Shown here piece by piece: positions 21,588 through 32,358 of a stretch of DNA of 43,658 nt. Every line of letters begins with the position of its first letter. Position 1 is the first letter of the stretch. Source of the DNA: Folioceros fuciformis (Eukaryota > Anthocerotophyta > Anthocerotopsida > Anthocerotales); contig JBNGIO010006314.1 in assembly GCA_049999805.1 (NCBI GenBank), forward strand, positions 598,603 to 642,260, given 5' to 3'. Both the position numbers and the translations under genes were made by a program. The notes below the pieces were generated by a model. The model did not search any database. It was not told the origin of the DNA and worked only from the letters and a program-made list of their open reading frames with translations.

Positions 21588-22339
21588 GATCTGCGATCTC
21601 CACCGACACGATTCTCGGTTTCCCCTGGGCTCGCTACTGCAACAGTCCACCACACAGACTAGGGGCAGCGTCCAGCGTAGGCGTAACACCGCGTTGCCAC
21701 ATGCCTGACCCGTTTGCCTGAACTAGCAATATTAGCAAACACGAATTCAGCACGGAGATAGTATACACCTTTAAACATATTCCTCTTCTGGCCAGCAGCT
21801 GCCCGTCTTCCGGTTAGTTTTGTGGTAACGGTGGAGAGAACTAAAAGGAGGCTGCCATTTCCGCTGTTAAAGCCCGGCGTTATGGAGCGAAGACATATCA
21901 TGGAGGGACGAAGGCTAAGGCCGAGAATATACATATGTACAGTATGTAGGAGGAGGAGCAGAGGAGGAGGTAGGTGTGGCCGGCGCTGGTCCCATTGCCC
22001 TCCTCCCTGTGACGTTACACGAAACCCGGGGTTCACTCGCCTCCGGGGGTCTACCGGTTTCTTGTTTCCGAAGCGGCGCCAGGAAGGAGAGGCAGCGAGT
22101 GTGAGGCTGCTGCGCCTGCGCATCCGCATCCGCGTACGGCCAGGCTTTCGCCCGCGCACAGAGCTGCAGGATAGCGACATGCCGAGACGCGGGAGGAGTA
22201 GTAGGAGCTGGAGCTGGTGCCTGTCGCTGCCACTGCTCGGGGCAACCCACTGCGCTCTGCCCTGCCGCCTCCCGCTTCTCGTGCCGCCTGCCGCAGCCCC
22301 CTCGCCGGCGCTCTAGGCTCTCCGCACCATGTGCCGGGC
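21588..22339. promoter_or_regulatory. Divergent promoter region
   Basis: This region separates the minus-strand membrane-protein gene and the plus-strand Smr gene. It is rich in AGGAGG-type purine repeats (about 21950-21970 and 22195-22215). At 22329 an ATG out of frame with the Smr gene opens a 21-codon frame (to 22394) that runs across the proposed start at 22340. Confidence 0.4.
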
Positions 22340-25185
22340 ATGGACGCGGCAGGGGCCAGCTCTGAAGCTGCGGTGGGAGAGGAATTTGCTGTGATATCCG
22401 GCCCAGCTGGGCCTGGGAGGAAGGGTGGTCAGCAGGGTTGCGCAGCGTCTGTTCTGGGTACGTGCATTCCGTTTGTGGAGTCCAAGTACGCTGTGCTGCG
22501 GGGAGTCGGGGACGGCAAGGGGAGGGGTGTCGGAGGTTGTGAGCGGGAAGGCGGGGACAGCATTGCCGCGCGGGGTAAGTGGCGGGGTGCCTGGAGGGGT
22601 TTGGGGAGACTGGGGGCGGGGCAGTGTGGTTGGAGCTGTAATGCGGGTGCGGTGGCTTCGCTCATGCTGGTGTGTCGGGGGTGCAGGTGGCGCGGCCTCC
22701 GGGAAGGTGTCCATGGTGTGCGGGACGGTTTCTAGTGTGAGAGGGAGGAGTGCGGGTGTGGTGGACGGGAGCGGTAATACGCTTGCGGATAGCGGGAGGA
22801 AGAAAAAGAAGAGGAACAAGAGGAAACAGGGGATGAATGCCCGGGAGGGGTTGCAGGGGGAGCTCCAGCCCAAGGACGCTGAACAGAGGAAGGCCGTGGA
22901 GGATTCTTTGCTCGAGCTGCTTCCGGAGAAATTTGAGCTGGGTGTGGAGGTCGTGCGAGATGTTTTGGGTAGGTTTTCCGCGGCAGGATGGATGGTGTTT
23001 GTGGTTGATTCGCTGCAGTTGGTGTGGTTGATGAATAACGTGATTTGTCTTGTTTCTCAGGTCAGTGTGAGGGGGACGTGCAACAGGTATTTGGGGTGCT
23101 GTGTAACTCAGGCTCGACAGATTTTTTGGCCATTGACGTGCTGAAATGATGCTTCGGCACTTGCGTAATTCAACCCGATGGCCATGTCTTATTGATGTTT
23201 GTTACGATAGGCGCGGGACGTGCTACTGGAGATGGCTGCATCTTCTTGTGACAGCCGGCTGTCGGACGAATGTCTCCCGGTGCCAGATGCTGATGACGGC
23301 TCCCTGAAGGCACTGTTGGCTGCATTCTCGAATCTTGATCCTGCCCAAGTAGTGATAGCCTGTCAGGTGCTTGCAGTTGCTGATGTGCTTGGTCTGCCCT
23401 GTCATTGAGCTTGGATGTTCCTGGCCGTGGCCTTCAGTTGAGATTTTCCCTCGCTATTCTTTATTTTGCAGGAAGCAGGTAGTAATTTTGAGCTTGCAGC
23501 GGACTCTCTGCTGCAGGCGGGTTGTCAAGAAGATACTGCAAATGAACGAGCGGAGGAAGAAAACCCTAGCTTGAAGGTGCTCCACAATTTCATCACACTC
23601 CGTCTCGGTACCATTCCAAACATGTGCCCAAGTTGCTTCTCACTTTGGTCGTTTTGTTGTGAAGATTCTTGTGTCATGGCTTCAAAAGACTTTTCCCTCT
23701 GTGGAGGATGACATCCTTCGTCAAGTGTTGGAAGCCAATGATTTTTCTTATAGGTAGAGCTTGCATGCTCTCTCATCCAGTTTCGTCACGTTATCCGCCG
23801 AATGCCTGGTTTTCGCATCTGAGATTGTCACTTCAGCTTTCCCCTGGGCTTCACGACTAAGATTTTTTGTCGTAACCTTGTAGAAAGACAGTGGATTTCC
23901 TGGTGGAAGGTGGCATGAAATCATTTGAAGATCGACAGCAGGATCCCGCAAGTCTCATAACCTCCATTATGCAGACCTTGTTCAGACGAGAAGCGAAAAG
24001 TCCTCCTCGTACTGCGACGCCTCCTCCGGACAGAATGAACAGAGGGAGCAACTGGCAGGAAGTAAGGCCGAGATCGCCCAGGGACGATCTTTTCAAGAAC
24101 GGCCGCGTTGAAAGGATTGGTGCGTACAGGAGTTTCTACACTTGAATTTGCCTTAGGGTAGCTCATGTAGCTTGTGTGGCTGATGTCGTTTGTTGCTTGT
24201 GTGTTTCTCCTCCTCAGAGGACGACGAGCAGTACGATGCATACAGAGCCTGTCGAAGATCAGCTGCTGCTGACACCGCCAAGATGAATGAGTGCTTTCAA
24301 CAGGTGCAGAGAGAAATTTCTCGTGCATTACTATGACAAATCTCTTTCACCAAATTGAGCCACCTTTTGAAAGATCCTCACGTTTGCAACTTTATGATCA
24401 GGCATCTGCAGCGTATCATAGGGGAGAGCGGGCCTACGCTGGCATTTTGGCAGAAAGGGTAGGTTCAGGGCGGAGCGGCGGTGTACAAGAAGCACATGCT
24501 GCCTTTAAATTTCGGTGTACTCCTTAACGCATCTGACACGGGACCCCATGTCAACCCGTGCAGGGAAAGGAGTATCAGAAATCAATTCGTGAAGCAAATG
24601 ACAAGGCCAGCACTCATCTATTTAACGTCAAGTAAGGGTGCATCTCGGAGTGTCTCGCAGCTCTTCCCCATCCGGGTTTCTGTATTGAAATCTGGGCGAC
24701 TTGTTTTCTCCAGGAACAAATACATGGAGAATAACATCACAATCGACTTACATGCGCAGCATGTGAAGGATGCCATGCGCTTGCTCAAGCTGCACCTCAA
24801 TGCTTTGTCTCCTCTTCCTTGTATGTGTGCAACCAGTCATCTTCCGACCTACTATTTCTTGAGACGTTGGAAGTTTTGCGGTTGTTTTCTTCACGTGATC
24901 GATGTCTGAGGCGCATGTGTTGTGGGGGTTGTGCAGCGGTACACACTCTCACCATCATAACGGGTCATGGCAATGGACAGGCAAAGATCAAGCCTTCGGT
25001 ACGTGTTGATGAAGCTGTCCCTGATATTTTCGCTCAGATCGTCTCAATAACTTTCTTGACTCGCTTGGCAGGTGACCCGCTACCTGGAGGAAAGGGGGAT
25101 AGTATGGGACGATGAAAATCTCGGTCGTCTTGTAGTGGACCTACAGAAACTGAGGGCGAAGGCGGACTCTGCGCCGCAGCCATAA
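22340..25185 (+). CDS. CUE-like / DUF1771 / Smr-domain protein, 13 exons
   Basis: Exons: 22340-22457, 22687-22968, 23061-23086, 23211-23366, 23472-23576, 23707-23753, 23884-24119, 24218-24303, 24402-24458, 24564-24631, 24714-24820, 24937-24998 and 25072-25185; the product is ~487 residues. The N-terminus is Gly/basic-rich (KKKKRNKRKQ). CUE/UBA-like helices follow at ~100-150 (VEVVRDVLGQCEGDVQQARD), ~170-210, and ~230-255 (DDILRQVLEANDFSYRKTVD). DUF1771 is at ~324-392 (AYHRGERAYAGILAERGKEY) and Smr at ~399-470 (ITIDLHAQHVKDAM, LTIITGHGNGQAKIKP). Plants have several such DUF1771-Smr proteins; Smr domains can be nucleases and CUE domains bind ubiquitin, so a role in RNA/DNA or ubiquitin metabolism is inferred only. 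Exon 3 is a 26-nt micro-exon required to join the first CUE helices. The exon 6 start may instead be 23689. Confidence 0.85.
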
Positions 25186-25582
25186 AGTTGGACTTGGCCC
25201 TCATTGTAGCAGACGGGCGTAGATTCGGCAAGCATCAGGCTTGCCCACAGAACTCTACTCATTGTGTAGAGACTGTATTTAATATTTACCTATATATGTA
25301 CTGTAACTTCTCAGGATGGAAGAACACAGTTCAGCGGCACTAATGTCCCTGGACTGTTCCATGGTTGTGATTTGTTGCTAGTACAGGGCAACGGCGGATT
25401 CGGGTAACAGGGCGAGGCGTTGGAGCCGCGTGGCATATCGTTACTGCGCTCACGCAGGTAACGGGCGACAGTGTTGGGGCGTGAGGGATTCAGGAGCCGG
25501 GAGGTGGCAGCGTGGCGTAGCCCAACCTAGGCCTGGGGCAAGAAGAGGCGAGGGAGTTGGTAGTGGGCGATACGGATGCCTC
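25186..25582. other. Intergenic between Smr gene and nitroreductase
   Basis: Holds the Smr 3' UTR (an AT-rich stretch lies at about 25270-25310) and the promoter of the next gene. From 25430 the nitroreductase frame is already open, so a longer N-terminus beginning there is possible. Confidence 0.4.
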
Positions 25583-27571
25583 ATGGGTGGGGCATCGATG
25601 CAACTGGCGGGATATGGCGTGGTGCGGAGGCTGAACCACTCTCCGGGCGGGCGTGTGCACTATCTCCCGCTCCAGCTCCATCTCTGCGTGCTCTCCCTGA
25701 CCTCCGCCACCTCCAACGTCTGTCTGGCAACTCTATCGCCCACCAATTCCGGCTCCTGCCCTCGCACCGGTCTGGCCATGGCGTTCCACGGGGCTGGCCA
25801 GCCCACGGCGGACGAGGCCACCGCCCTATCCACGGTCCTGGAGTACCATGAGCGCACCAAGCACTCGCTGCGGAAGTACGCCCGCGGCCCGGGTGGCCTG
25901 GACTGGAGGAACCAGCCCAATCCCTTCCGCCGTTACCAGGGCGCGGAGCTGGTGTCGCTGGAGCATCTGCCCCCGGATCCTTTGGGCATGGCCGACCCTC
26001 CGTATCCAGACGCCTTCCAGCCGGGGAAGGTGGGCACTCAGGAAGTCTCCCGCAGGTCACTCTCGCAGCTGCTCTACGACAGCTTGGCTCTCTCGGCCTG
26101 GAAGCGGGCGGGGTCCTCCACCTGGTCGCTCCGGGTGAATCCCAGCAGCGGGAACCTCCATCCCACCGAAGGCTACATTGTCTCGGGTCCCGTCCCTGGA
26201 GTCTGCGATGAGCCTTTTGTGGGGCACTATGCGCCCAAGGAGCACGCGCTGGAGATCCGCGCCCGGCTCCCGGGCGAGGTGTGGGGGATCCTGTCCCGGG
26301 GACGGGCCCCCGGGACCTTCTTCGTCGCCTTCTCCTCCATCTTCTGGCGGGAGTCTTGGAAGTACGGGGAGCGGGCATTCCGGTACTGCAATCACGACGT
26401 CGGGCACGCTCTGGCGGCCGTGGAGGTGGCCGCCGCCGGGTTAGGGTGGAATGCCAGGCTGTTGGACGCGTGGGAGGCTCCGCAGCTGCAGAGGCTGCTA
26501 GGTCTGGAGGATGAGCACGAGCTGGTCTCGGATCCCCGCGGCCAGGCCCCCAAGGGCAGGTTCCCGGAGCTGGAGCGGGAGCATCCCGACTTACTGCTGG
26601 CTGTCTCTCCCAGCACAGGCGGCGGGAAGTTGCAGGATGCGGGGGCCGAGAAGGCTGTGGCGGCGGCTGTGGCGGGCAAGATGGAGGAGATTAGGTTCCA
26701 GGGCGTGCGCAACTCTCTCAGCAGGGAGCATGTTAGGTGGGGGATCATCTACCAGGCGGCGGCAGCATCGCGAAAGGTGGGCGTGACGGAGGATCCTCCC
26801 ACAAGAGAAAGGGAGGCGGCGGAAGGATCTTCTCCGGGTGCTGCTCCCAATGTGTCTGTCTATGAGCCGTTCACGCTCCGGGAGGTGGTGAGGAAGCGGC
26901 GGAGCGCCGTGGACATGGATGGGCAGTACGGGATGCAGCGTGACGTCTTTTACGAGGTGCTGCGCAAGGCGATGCCAGCGGCATCGGGGGATCCGGAGGG
27001 GGCGCGGAACGTGCCGTTCGGGGCGCTGCCGTGGGATCCGCAATTGCACATGGCCATCTTCGTGCACAGGGTGGTGCGGTTGCCTCCGGGGATCTACTTT
27101 CTGGTGCGGAACGCGGAGCACCAGGCTGCGCTAAGGCAGGCTATGCGGCCCGAGTTCGAGTGGAAGACGCCGGAGGATTGCCCTAAGGATCTGCCTTTGT
27201 ACAGTCTCCTGCTGGGTGATTGCAAGACGCTCGCGGCTCAGGTTTCGTGCCAGCAGGCCATCGCCGGGGACAGCTGCTTCAGCTTGGGCATGATTGCGCG
27301 GTTCGAGCCGGCTTTGAGGGAGCGGGGGCCGTGGATGTATCCTCGGCTGTTCTGGGAATCGGGGGTTTTGGGGCAGATTCTGTACCTTGAAGCGCATGCA
27401 GTGGGGATATCCGCTACTGGGATTGGCTGTTACTTCGATGATTCTGTGCACGAGCTGCTGGGAATAAAAGACAAGGAATTCCAGAGCTTGTATCACTTCA
27501 CCGTGGGCATTCCAGTGGTGGACACGAGGATCATGAGCCTACCCGCATATCCTGGTCCTTCTGCTGCCTAG
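25583..27571 (+). CDS. SagB-type double nitroreductase, intronless
   Basis: One frame of 662 residues from the ATG at 25583; other in-frame starts are 25430 and 25778. It contains two nitroreductase-fold halves, as in SagB/ThcOx-type flavin dehydrogenases. The first half holds YHERTKHSLRKYA, NPSSGNLHPTEGYIVSG (the family's FMN-site block) and FRYCNHDVGHALAAVEVAAA. The second half begins around LREVVRKRRSAVDMDG and ends LEAHAVGISATGIGCYFDDS and HELLGI. Bacterial members use FMN, for example to oxidise azolines in peptide natural products, but stand-alone homologues of unknown substrate are common. The reaction here is therefore not known. The Ser/Thr/Arg-rich segment before MAFHGAGQ could be an organelle-targeting peptide; this is an inference. 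Markedly GC-rich and without introns, unlike both neighbours, which would fit acquisition from bacteria or retroposition. Confidence 0.85.
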   Translation: MGGASMQLAGYGVVRRLNHSPGGRVHYLPLQLHLCVLSLTSATSNVCLATLSPTNSGSCPRTGLAMAFHGAGQPTADEATALSTVLEYHERTKHSLRKYARGPGGLDWRNQPNPFRRYQGAELVSLEHLPPDPLGMADPPYPDAFQPGKVGTQEVSRRSLSQLLYDSLALSAWKRAGSSTWSLRVNPSSGNLHPTEGYIVSGPVPGVCDEPFVGHYAPKEHALEIRARLPGEVWGILSRGRAPGTFFVAFSSIFWRESWKYGERAFRYCNHDVGHALAAVEVAAAGLGWNARLLDAWEAPQLQRLLGLEDEHELVSDPRGQAPKGRFPELEREHPDLLLAVSPSTGGGKLQDAGAEKAVAAAVAGKMEEIRFQGVRNSLSREHVRWGIIYQAAAASRKVGVTEDPPTREREAAEGSSPGAAPNVSVYEPFTLREVVRKRRSAVDMDGQYGMQRDVFYEVLRKAMPAASGDPEGARNVPFGALPWDPQLHMAIFVHRVVRLPPGIYFLVRNAEHQAALRQAMRPEFEWKTPEDCPKDLPLYSLLLGDCKTLAAQVSCQQAIAGDSCFSLGMIARFEPALRERGPWMYPRLFWESGVLGQILYLEAHAVGISATGIGCYFDDSVHELLGIKDKEFQSLYHFTVGIPVVDTRIMSLPAYPGPSAA

Positions 27572-28077
27572 TTGCACGCTTCTTCCCTGGCTTCGCATGC
27601 ATGGTAATTTTGTATCATAGAGGGCGTTCCCAGGCAGGGAACGAGGGCAAGCCGCAGAGGAAGCGATGTGTAAAGAATCTTAACAATCCCTTGGAGCAGG
27701 CCATGGCTTCGGTTCACATTCGAAAAGTGTTGTGCAAGGTGGGGGAAAAGTGCCTGCTGCTTGACAGCTTCTGGAAATTCTCAGGTCGGGTGGAGTGAAA
27801 GTATGTGCTTTCTTACGCTGGCATGCATATCTAGGTCATATCGTGGACACAAGATATGCCCGTCTTGTATGAAAGAACACAGATTTTTTTCCACAACATT
27901 CCATCAGATAATCATATTCACATGTAGTGTGGTAGGAAATTTTTCATCTGAACGAGTATTAGGCCTTCAACTTAGGGGAACGAACAACTCCTACTTTGTA
28001 TACTACAGCTTATTACACATTCAACTTTAAAAGAAAGTAAAACCTACCCTCATATGTCCTATGCACAACCGACAATT
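27572..28077. other. Intergenic between converging genes
   Basis: About 500 AT-richer bases between the nitroreductase stop and the stop of the minus-strand LEA-TMEM205 gene, presumably both 3' UTRs. No gene, repeat or RNA is recognised. Confidence 0.5.
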
Positions 28078-31000
28078 CTAGATTACAAGACGCCTTGCCA
28101 AGTACCACATGTGCCAAGTCTGTCCAACCAAACTGAGGACATTCATCAGAGAGGAATATCCATGCAAGATGTTGAATTGTTTCACCAATTCAGCATCCCG
28201 ACCTGTGCTTGCTGCCTTACCACCTGAACCGTCTGCCCTTCCTTCCTCTTTCTCCACTTTCAACCTCTCGAACAGGAGCTGTTCCCATCCAAGAATTGCA
28301 CGGTTAGATAGGAAAACCAACCAGATAATGAGAGAGAGGAGGAAGGGAGAAGTCGCAGTCACCTTGGACACTTGCGGCTCCAGATAGAAAGCGTTGATCA
28401 GATTGGCCGACAAACTGAAGCAGAGAGTTATGAACTGCATTCTTTCGGAAGCATCCGCAGATGTCCATGGATGTCTAAGGGTATGCATTGTGAGGGTGGC
28501 GGCTTGGACCACTGCCACCACCATGAGAGACGCGGGAAACAGGCGGCTTTGCACATGTCCGAACTGCTGCCTCGGTAGAGCCTTTGACAGAACTTGTCCC
28601 GAAATGAAAGTCATCCATACAGACGTACCAAAGCTTATGGAGAAGAAGGCTAAATGGAACAACCGTGCCAGAGACGTGAAGAGGCCTCCGCCAGGTAACT
28701 CTGGCACCTTCTCCACCGATAGATCCTCCGTCTGCGCCTTTGGCAGGGCCGCAGGACCCTGGGACAGGTTGACGACAAACTCATCCGCTTCTTTTGTCTG
28801 CTCCTGCTGATTTGTATTGTCGACCGGGCGTCCGACGTCAGTTTTGGCTAAATCATCTTCCTTCTCCTCTTTCTTCTGATTCGTACTGGCCGCTTCCGGT
28901 TTGCTATCACGTTTGCATATCTTTTCGATTTCGTAGGCTCCTGCCGCTCCAGCAATTGGTCCTACGGCTTCTAGGTAGGCCATTCCACAAGCAGCCCCGC
29001 ACTCCGAAACGTCGGGCGACACTCTAGAATCGTTACCCTGATGCTGCTCACCTGGCNNNNNNNNNNNNNNNNNNNNNNNNNNNNNNNNNNNNNNNNNNNN
29101 NNNNNNNNNNNNNNNNNNNNNNNNNNNNNNNNNNNNNNNNNNNNNNNNNNNNNNNNGAGCCAGGAGCGAAATCCTGGCCAGGCGTGCACTCGCACTCCCC
29201 TCCTTTTTTCTGCTTACCGTGAATCAAGGAAAAAAATTCTTCATTTTCCCCATCCAGATCCTCCGGAATCATACCCTTAGCACCACCGACATACCCTCCA
29301 AGTCTCTCCCACCCATGTGAGACCGCACCATGTCGCCTCCTCGCCGCGTCCAAAACTGGCGGCTCATAACCCTGAGATTTATTCCGCCCATGGTCTTCGT
29401 TATCTCCGGACGTGGGCCATTCGTCCTCAGAAGCCTGAATTTCACTCCACGTATTATCTTCGTTATCTCCGAGATTTTCTTCCTGTGATACAGCCCACCA
29501 GAATTTAGGGGTTAGATCACTTCAGTCGCCCCTTTCAAGCTAAAGCACAACACGTCCAGAAATCGAGGTTGCTCTGACGAGCAAGAACTGCCAGATGTCG
29601 TGGAACGGGTGATGGTTATTTCTTCAAAAACAAGATTGGGTTTATACAAGCCCCTTGTTCTTTATTCACAACGTCGGACATATCTACATCAAACATCTTC
29701 CAAAACGGACGCACCTCACCCACACAAACTCAGAACCAGGTTTCAAGAGCTGGAGTGCGACAAGTATTCACTGACCGCCAGCTTTTCGCCAGTCTCCACT
29801 GCACTTTCCTTAGCTCTGTCTGCGTACTCAGACACCTTCTCAACCCCAGATTTGGCAGTGTCCTTGGCACTGTCATAGTATGACTGTTGAGGCTGATCAT
29901 CTGCAGACAGGGCCAACTTCTGCTTCAGAAACTCGTAAAAACTCTCTTCCTCATAATGACTCTCACCAGTTCCTACAGCCTGTCTCAAGTACTCTACTCC
30001 AGATTCATAGCCTCCTGAGACTGCACCAGGGATTCCCTTCATATTTTCCAAAAGTGCTGCTCTGACATCATTCAGCTGCTCGTTGAGCTTGTCTAAAGCC
30101 TCTGTCAATTTACCTCTAGGTGATTCGTCCTTTCCAAACCTGACCCTCAATTCCTGAAGAATGCTCTTTCCTTCATCTTTGGCGCTGTAGATAGACAGCT
30201 TCTCCCTCAAGATGTCCAACGGACCCTTCCTTTCCTGTCGAGTAAATCCTTCCAGCGTCTCTTTCAAACCCTCAATCATTCCCTTTCTTTCCTCTCCGCT
30301 GGACCCTGCTAACCTCTTGGTAATATCATCAAGAGTTGGACCCTTTCCTCCTTCCCCTTTGAAACTGGAATAGGCAGAGCTGAAGTACGCAGACACCCTC
30401 GCTTTCCACGCCTCCACTGCCCCTTTCTCTTTGTCTTCCGAAGTGTAGCTGGACAGTCTCTCTTTCAATCCATCCAAGATCCCCCTCCTCTCTTCCGTGC
30501 TGTACCCGGCTAGCATTTCCCGCACTCCATCAAGAATCGTCCTTCTATCGGCTTTGCTGGGTGTCGTAGCCAGCCGTCTAGCGTACTCCTCGATTGTGCT
30601 CTTCTTCTCGTCCTCATCATTAACAGTAAACCCCGGGATGTGTTTTTTGATATAATCCAAAATCTGTTTCCTTTCATCCGTGTCGTACCCGGACAACGTT
30701 TTCCTGAGCTCATCGAGAAAACCCTTTCTCTGTTCTTCATTATCACCACTCACCAGCTTCCTTTTCAGTACCTCCAGAGGTCCCTCGCCTGATGGGCCAT
30801 AGGAAAGACCTTCACCCACATTGGGCATGTACTCGCCCACGTCCCGAGCTCGTTGCTTCATCCTTTCTGTAGCCTCCCTGTCTTTCGTCTTAACGTGCCC
30901 TGGTTGCTGCGTTTCTAGAGTCTCCTGACCGAAGCTCGGCATATTGCTGCTCACATAATTAAACATATCCTGGCAATGCAACAAAAGTCCGATTCTCCCG

Positions 31001-32358
31001 ACTTACAGAAAAACCCCATGAAAGGAAGCTCACACAAACAGAGCTCTCAATGCACGCAAAACCTTACCTCAATGGTCTCCTTGACTCCTTGAGGCGCTTG
31101 CTTAACGGTCTCGTATGAAGTAGAGCCCGCACCAGAAATCGTCTCGTATGCAAAGCTTCGCGCCTCACTCACTGCTCCTCCTGCGGCATGCACAACAGGC
31201 GTTAACAACGCCAAACACCTGCAACCAAATAATCTCACTGTGATATAAGTCTCGTTTCTACTCTCACCTGCCTTCGCCGGGAACTCGCGGAGGAGCTGGA
31301 TGGCAATGTAAAAAGCTTCATTAGCCGAGCCGGCTCCTTGAGACGCCCTGTCAAATGCGAGCCCTGCCCGCTCCTTTGCAGTCCGGTACGCCGACCCAGC
31401 AGCATCCGCAGCTTTGTCTCTGGCAGTACCGTACACTCCACCCGCCGTCTCAGCGGCTGACCCCGCAGTTCGAGACGCTGTCTCGTAGGCAGAGCCAACA
31501 GCCTGTCTGGCTGAGTCCGCCACGATCCCAAGTGCGTCCTTAGCCTTGTCCGCTGCACTGTCCCCAGTCTCCTTGGCTCTCCCCGCCGTTTCCCCCAAAG
31601 TGGAGAAGGTGGACTGAGCTCCTTCCTGCAACCTCTCCCGGGCCTTCATGAAAGACTCCGAAGCCTGTTCACTATAGCTCGCTGCATCCCAGCATCACAC
31701 ATTCTGTTCGAGTTACTAATTGTCGTCCAGATCATCCGGTGGCATACGACATCGAACCAGGTCAGTCAACATTACTCCAACAAGGACTAGACGGACAATG
31801 TATACCTGTGCTCGTCCCAGCCCCGGCAGAAGCTTTCTGCGATTTGTGAAACAAGGCCTCCCTAACATGCGCGGCAGCTTCACTGGCCGCCGCGCTGGCC
31901 TCCGCGAACTTGTCCTTCGCTTTCTGCCACTTACTCACCTCCTCCGCCTCGTGATGCCCCGCGCCCTTGCCAAACCCTACAGTCTCCGCCGCTCGGCTGA
32001 ACAGCCCGGGCTGGGCCTCCGGCGTGTCCGGCCCGTTCCTCAGCCTGGCGATGTCAAACAAACTCGCCCCTGACCTCGTCTCCGCTCCCGGATCCTCGCA
32101 CTCAGGCTTGGCTCCCACCGCGCTTTGGACTCGCCCCGCCACATTGGAAGCCACGTCCCGAATATTCTCTCCAGTCTTCTCGGCGTACTGCGAAGCGCTC
32201 TCGTACGTGTCCCTGGTTGCATCCTTCACCCCTTTCAGCACTGACGACGGCAGAGAGCCGTCTTCCTCCTGAGACCGCACGTACAGCGGGTCCGGGGACA
32301 GAAAAGTCACCGCCACCACAGCCGCGAGCAGCAGCAGCAGTGCCACGAAGTTCCTCAT
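28078..32358 (-). CDS. LEA-like/TMEM205 (DUF4149) fusion protein with internal helical repeats; assembly gap inside
   Basis: Minus-strand exons: 32358-31806, 31681-31268, 31180-31068, 30969-29776, 29482-into the gap, and about 29022-28078. Exon 1 starts with a hydrophobic signal/anchor (NFVALLLLLAAVVAVTFL). Residues ~35-360 are Ala/Lys/Glu-rich LEA-like repeats (YETASRTAGSAAETAGGVYG). Exon 4 (residues 361-758) contains about eleven ~20-residue units such as ERRGILDGLKERLSSY. Exon 5 is acidic (GDNED twice). The last exon encodes the DUF4149/TMEM205 domain with several membrane segments, beginning LARLFHLAFFSISFGTSVWM and ending HMWYLARRLVI. Arabidopsis has shorter proteins (~480 residues) annotated as LEA domain plus DUF4149; this one would exceed 1,150. 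A desiccation-related endomembrane role is inferred. The 100-N gap falls between exons 5 and 6, so that junction is unresolved. Confidence 0.82.
29057..29156. other. Assembly gap (100 N)
   Basis: Exactly 100 N bases, the usual convention for a gap of unknown size. It hides the junction between the acidic exon 5 and the TMEM205 exon of the surrounding gene. Confidence 0.98.
30136..30792 (-). repeat. About 11 copies of a ~20-residue coding repeat
   Basis: Within exon 4 of the LEA-TMEM205 gene, units follow the pattern [ED]-[ER]-R-K-G-[IL]-L-D-x-[LI]-[KR]-[ED]-x-L-x-x-[YF]. Examples are RKGFLDELRKTL, RRTILDGVREML, RRGILDGLKERL, RKGMIEGLKETL and RKGPLDILREKL. Starts are spaced 19, 22, 20, 19, 20, 27, 20, 19 and 20 residues apart. 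The DNA copies have diverged considerably, so the array is old and kept at the protein level. Confidence 0.85.

Noticed and set aside
25581-26378. A 265-codon minus-strand frame rich in Arg and Pro opposite the nitroreductase
   Set aside because: It lies antisense to a clearly conserved enzyme in very GC-rich DNA, where stop codons are rare; composition is low-complexity and no domain is seen.
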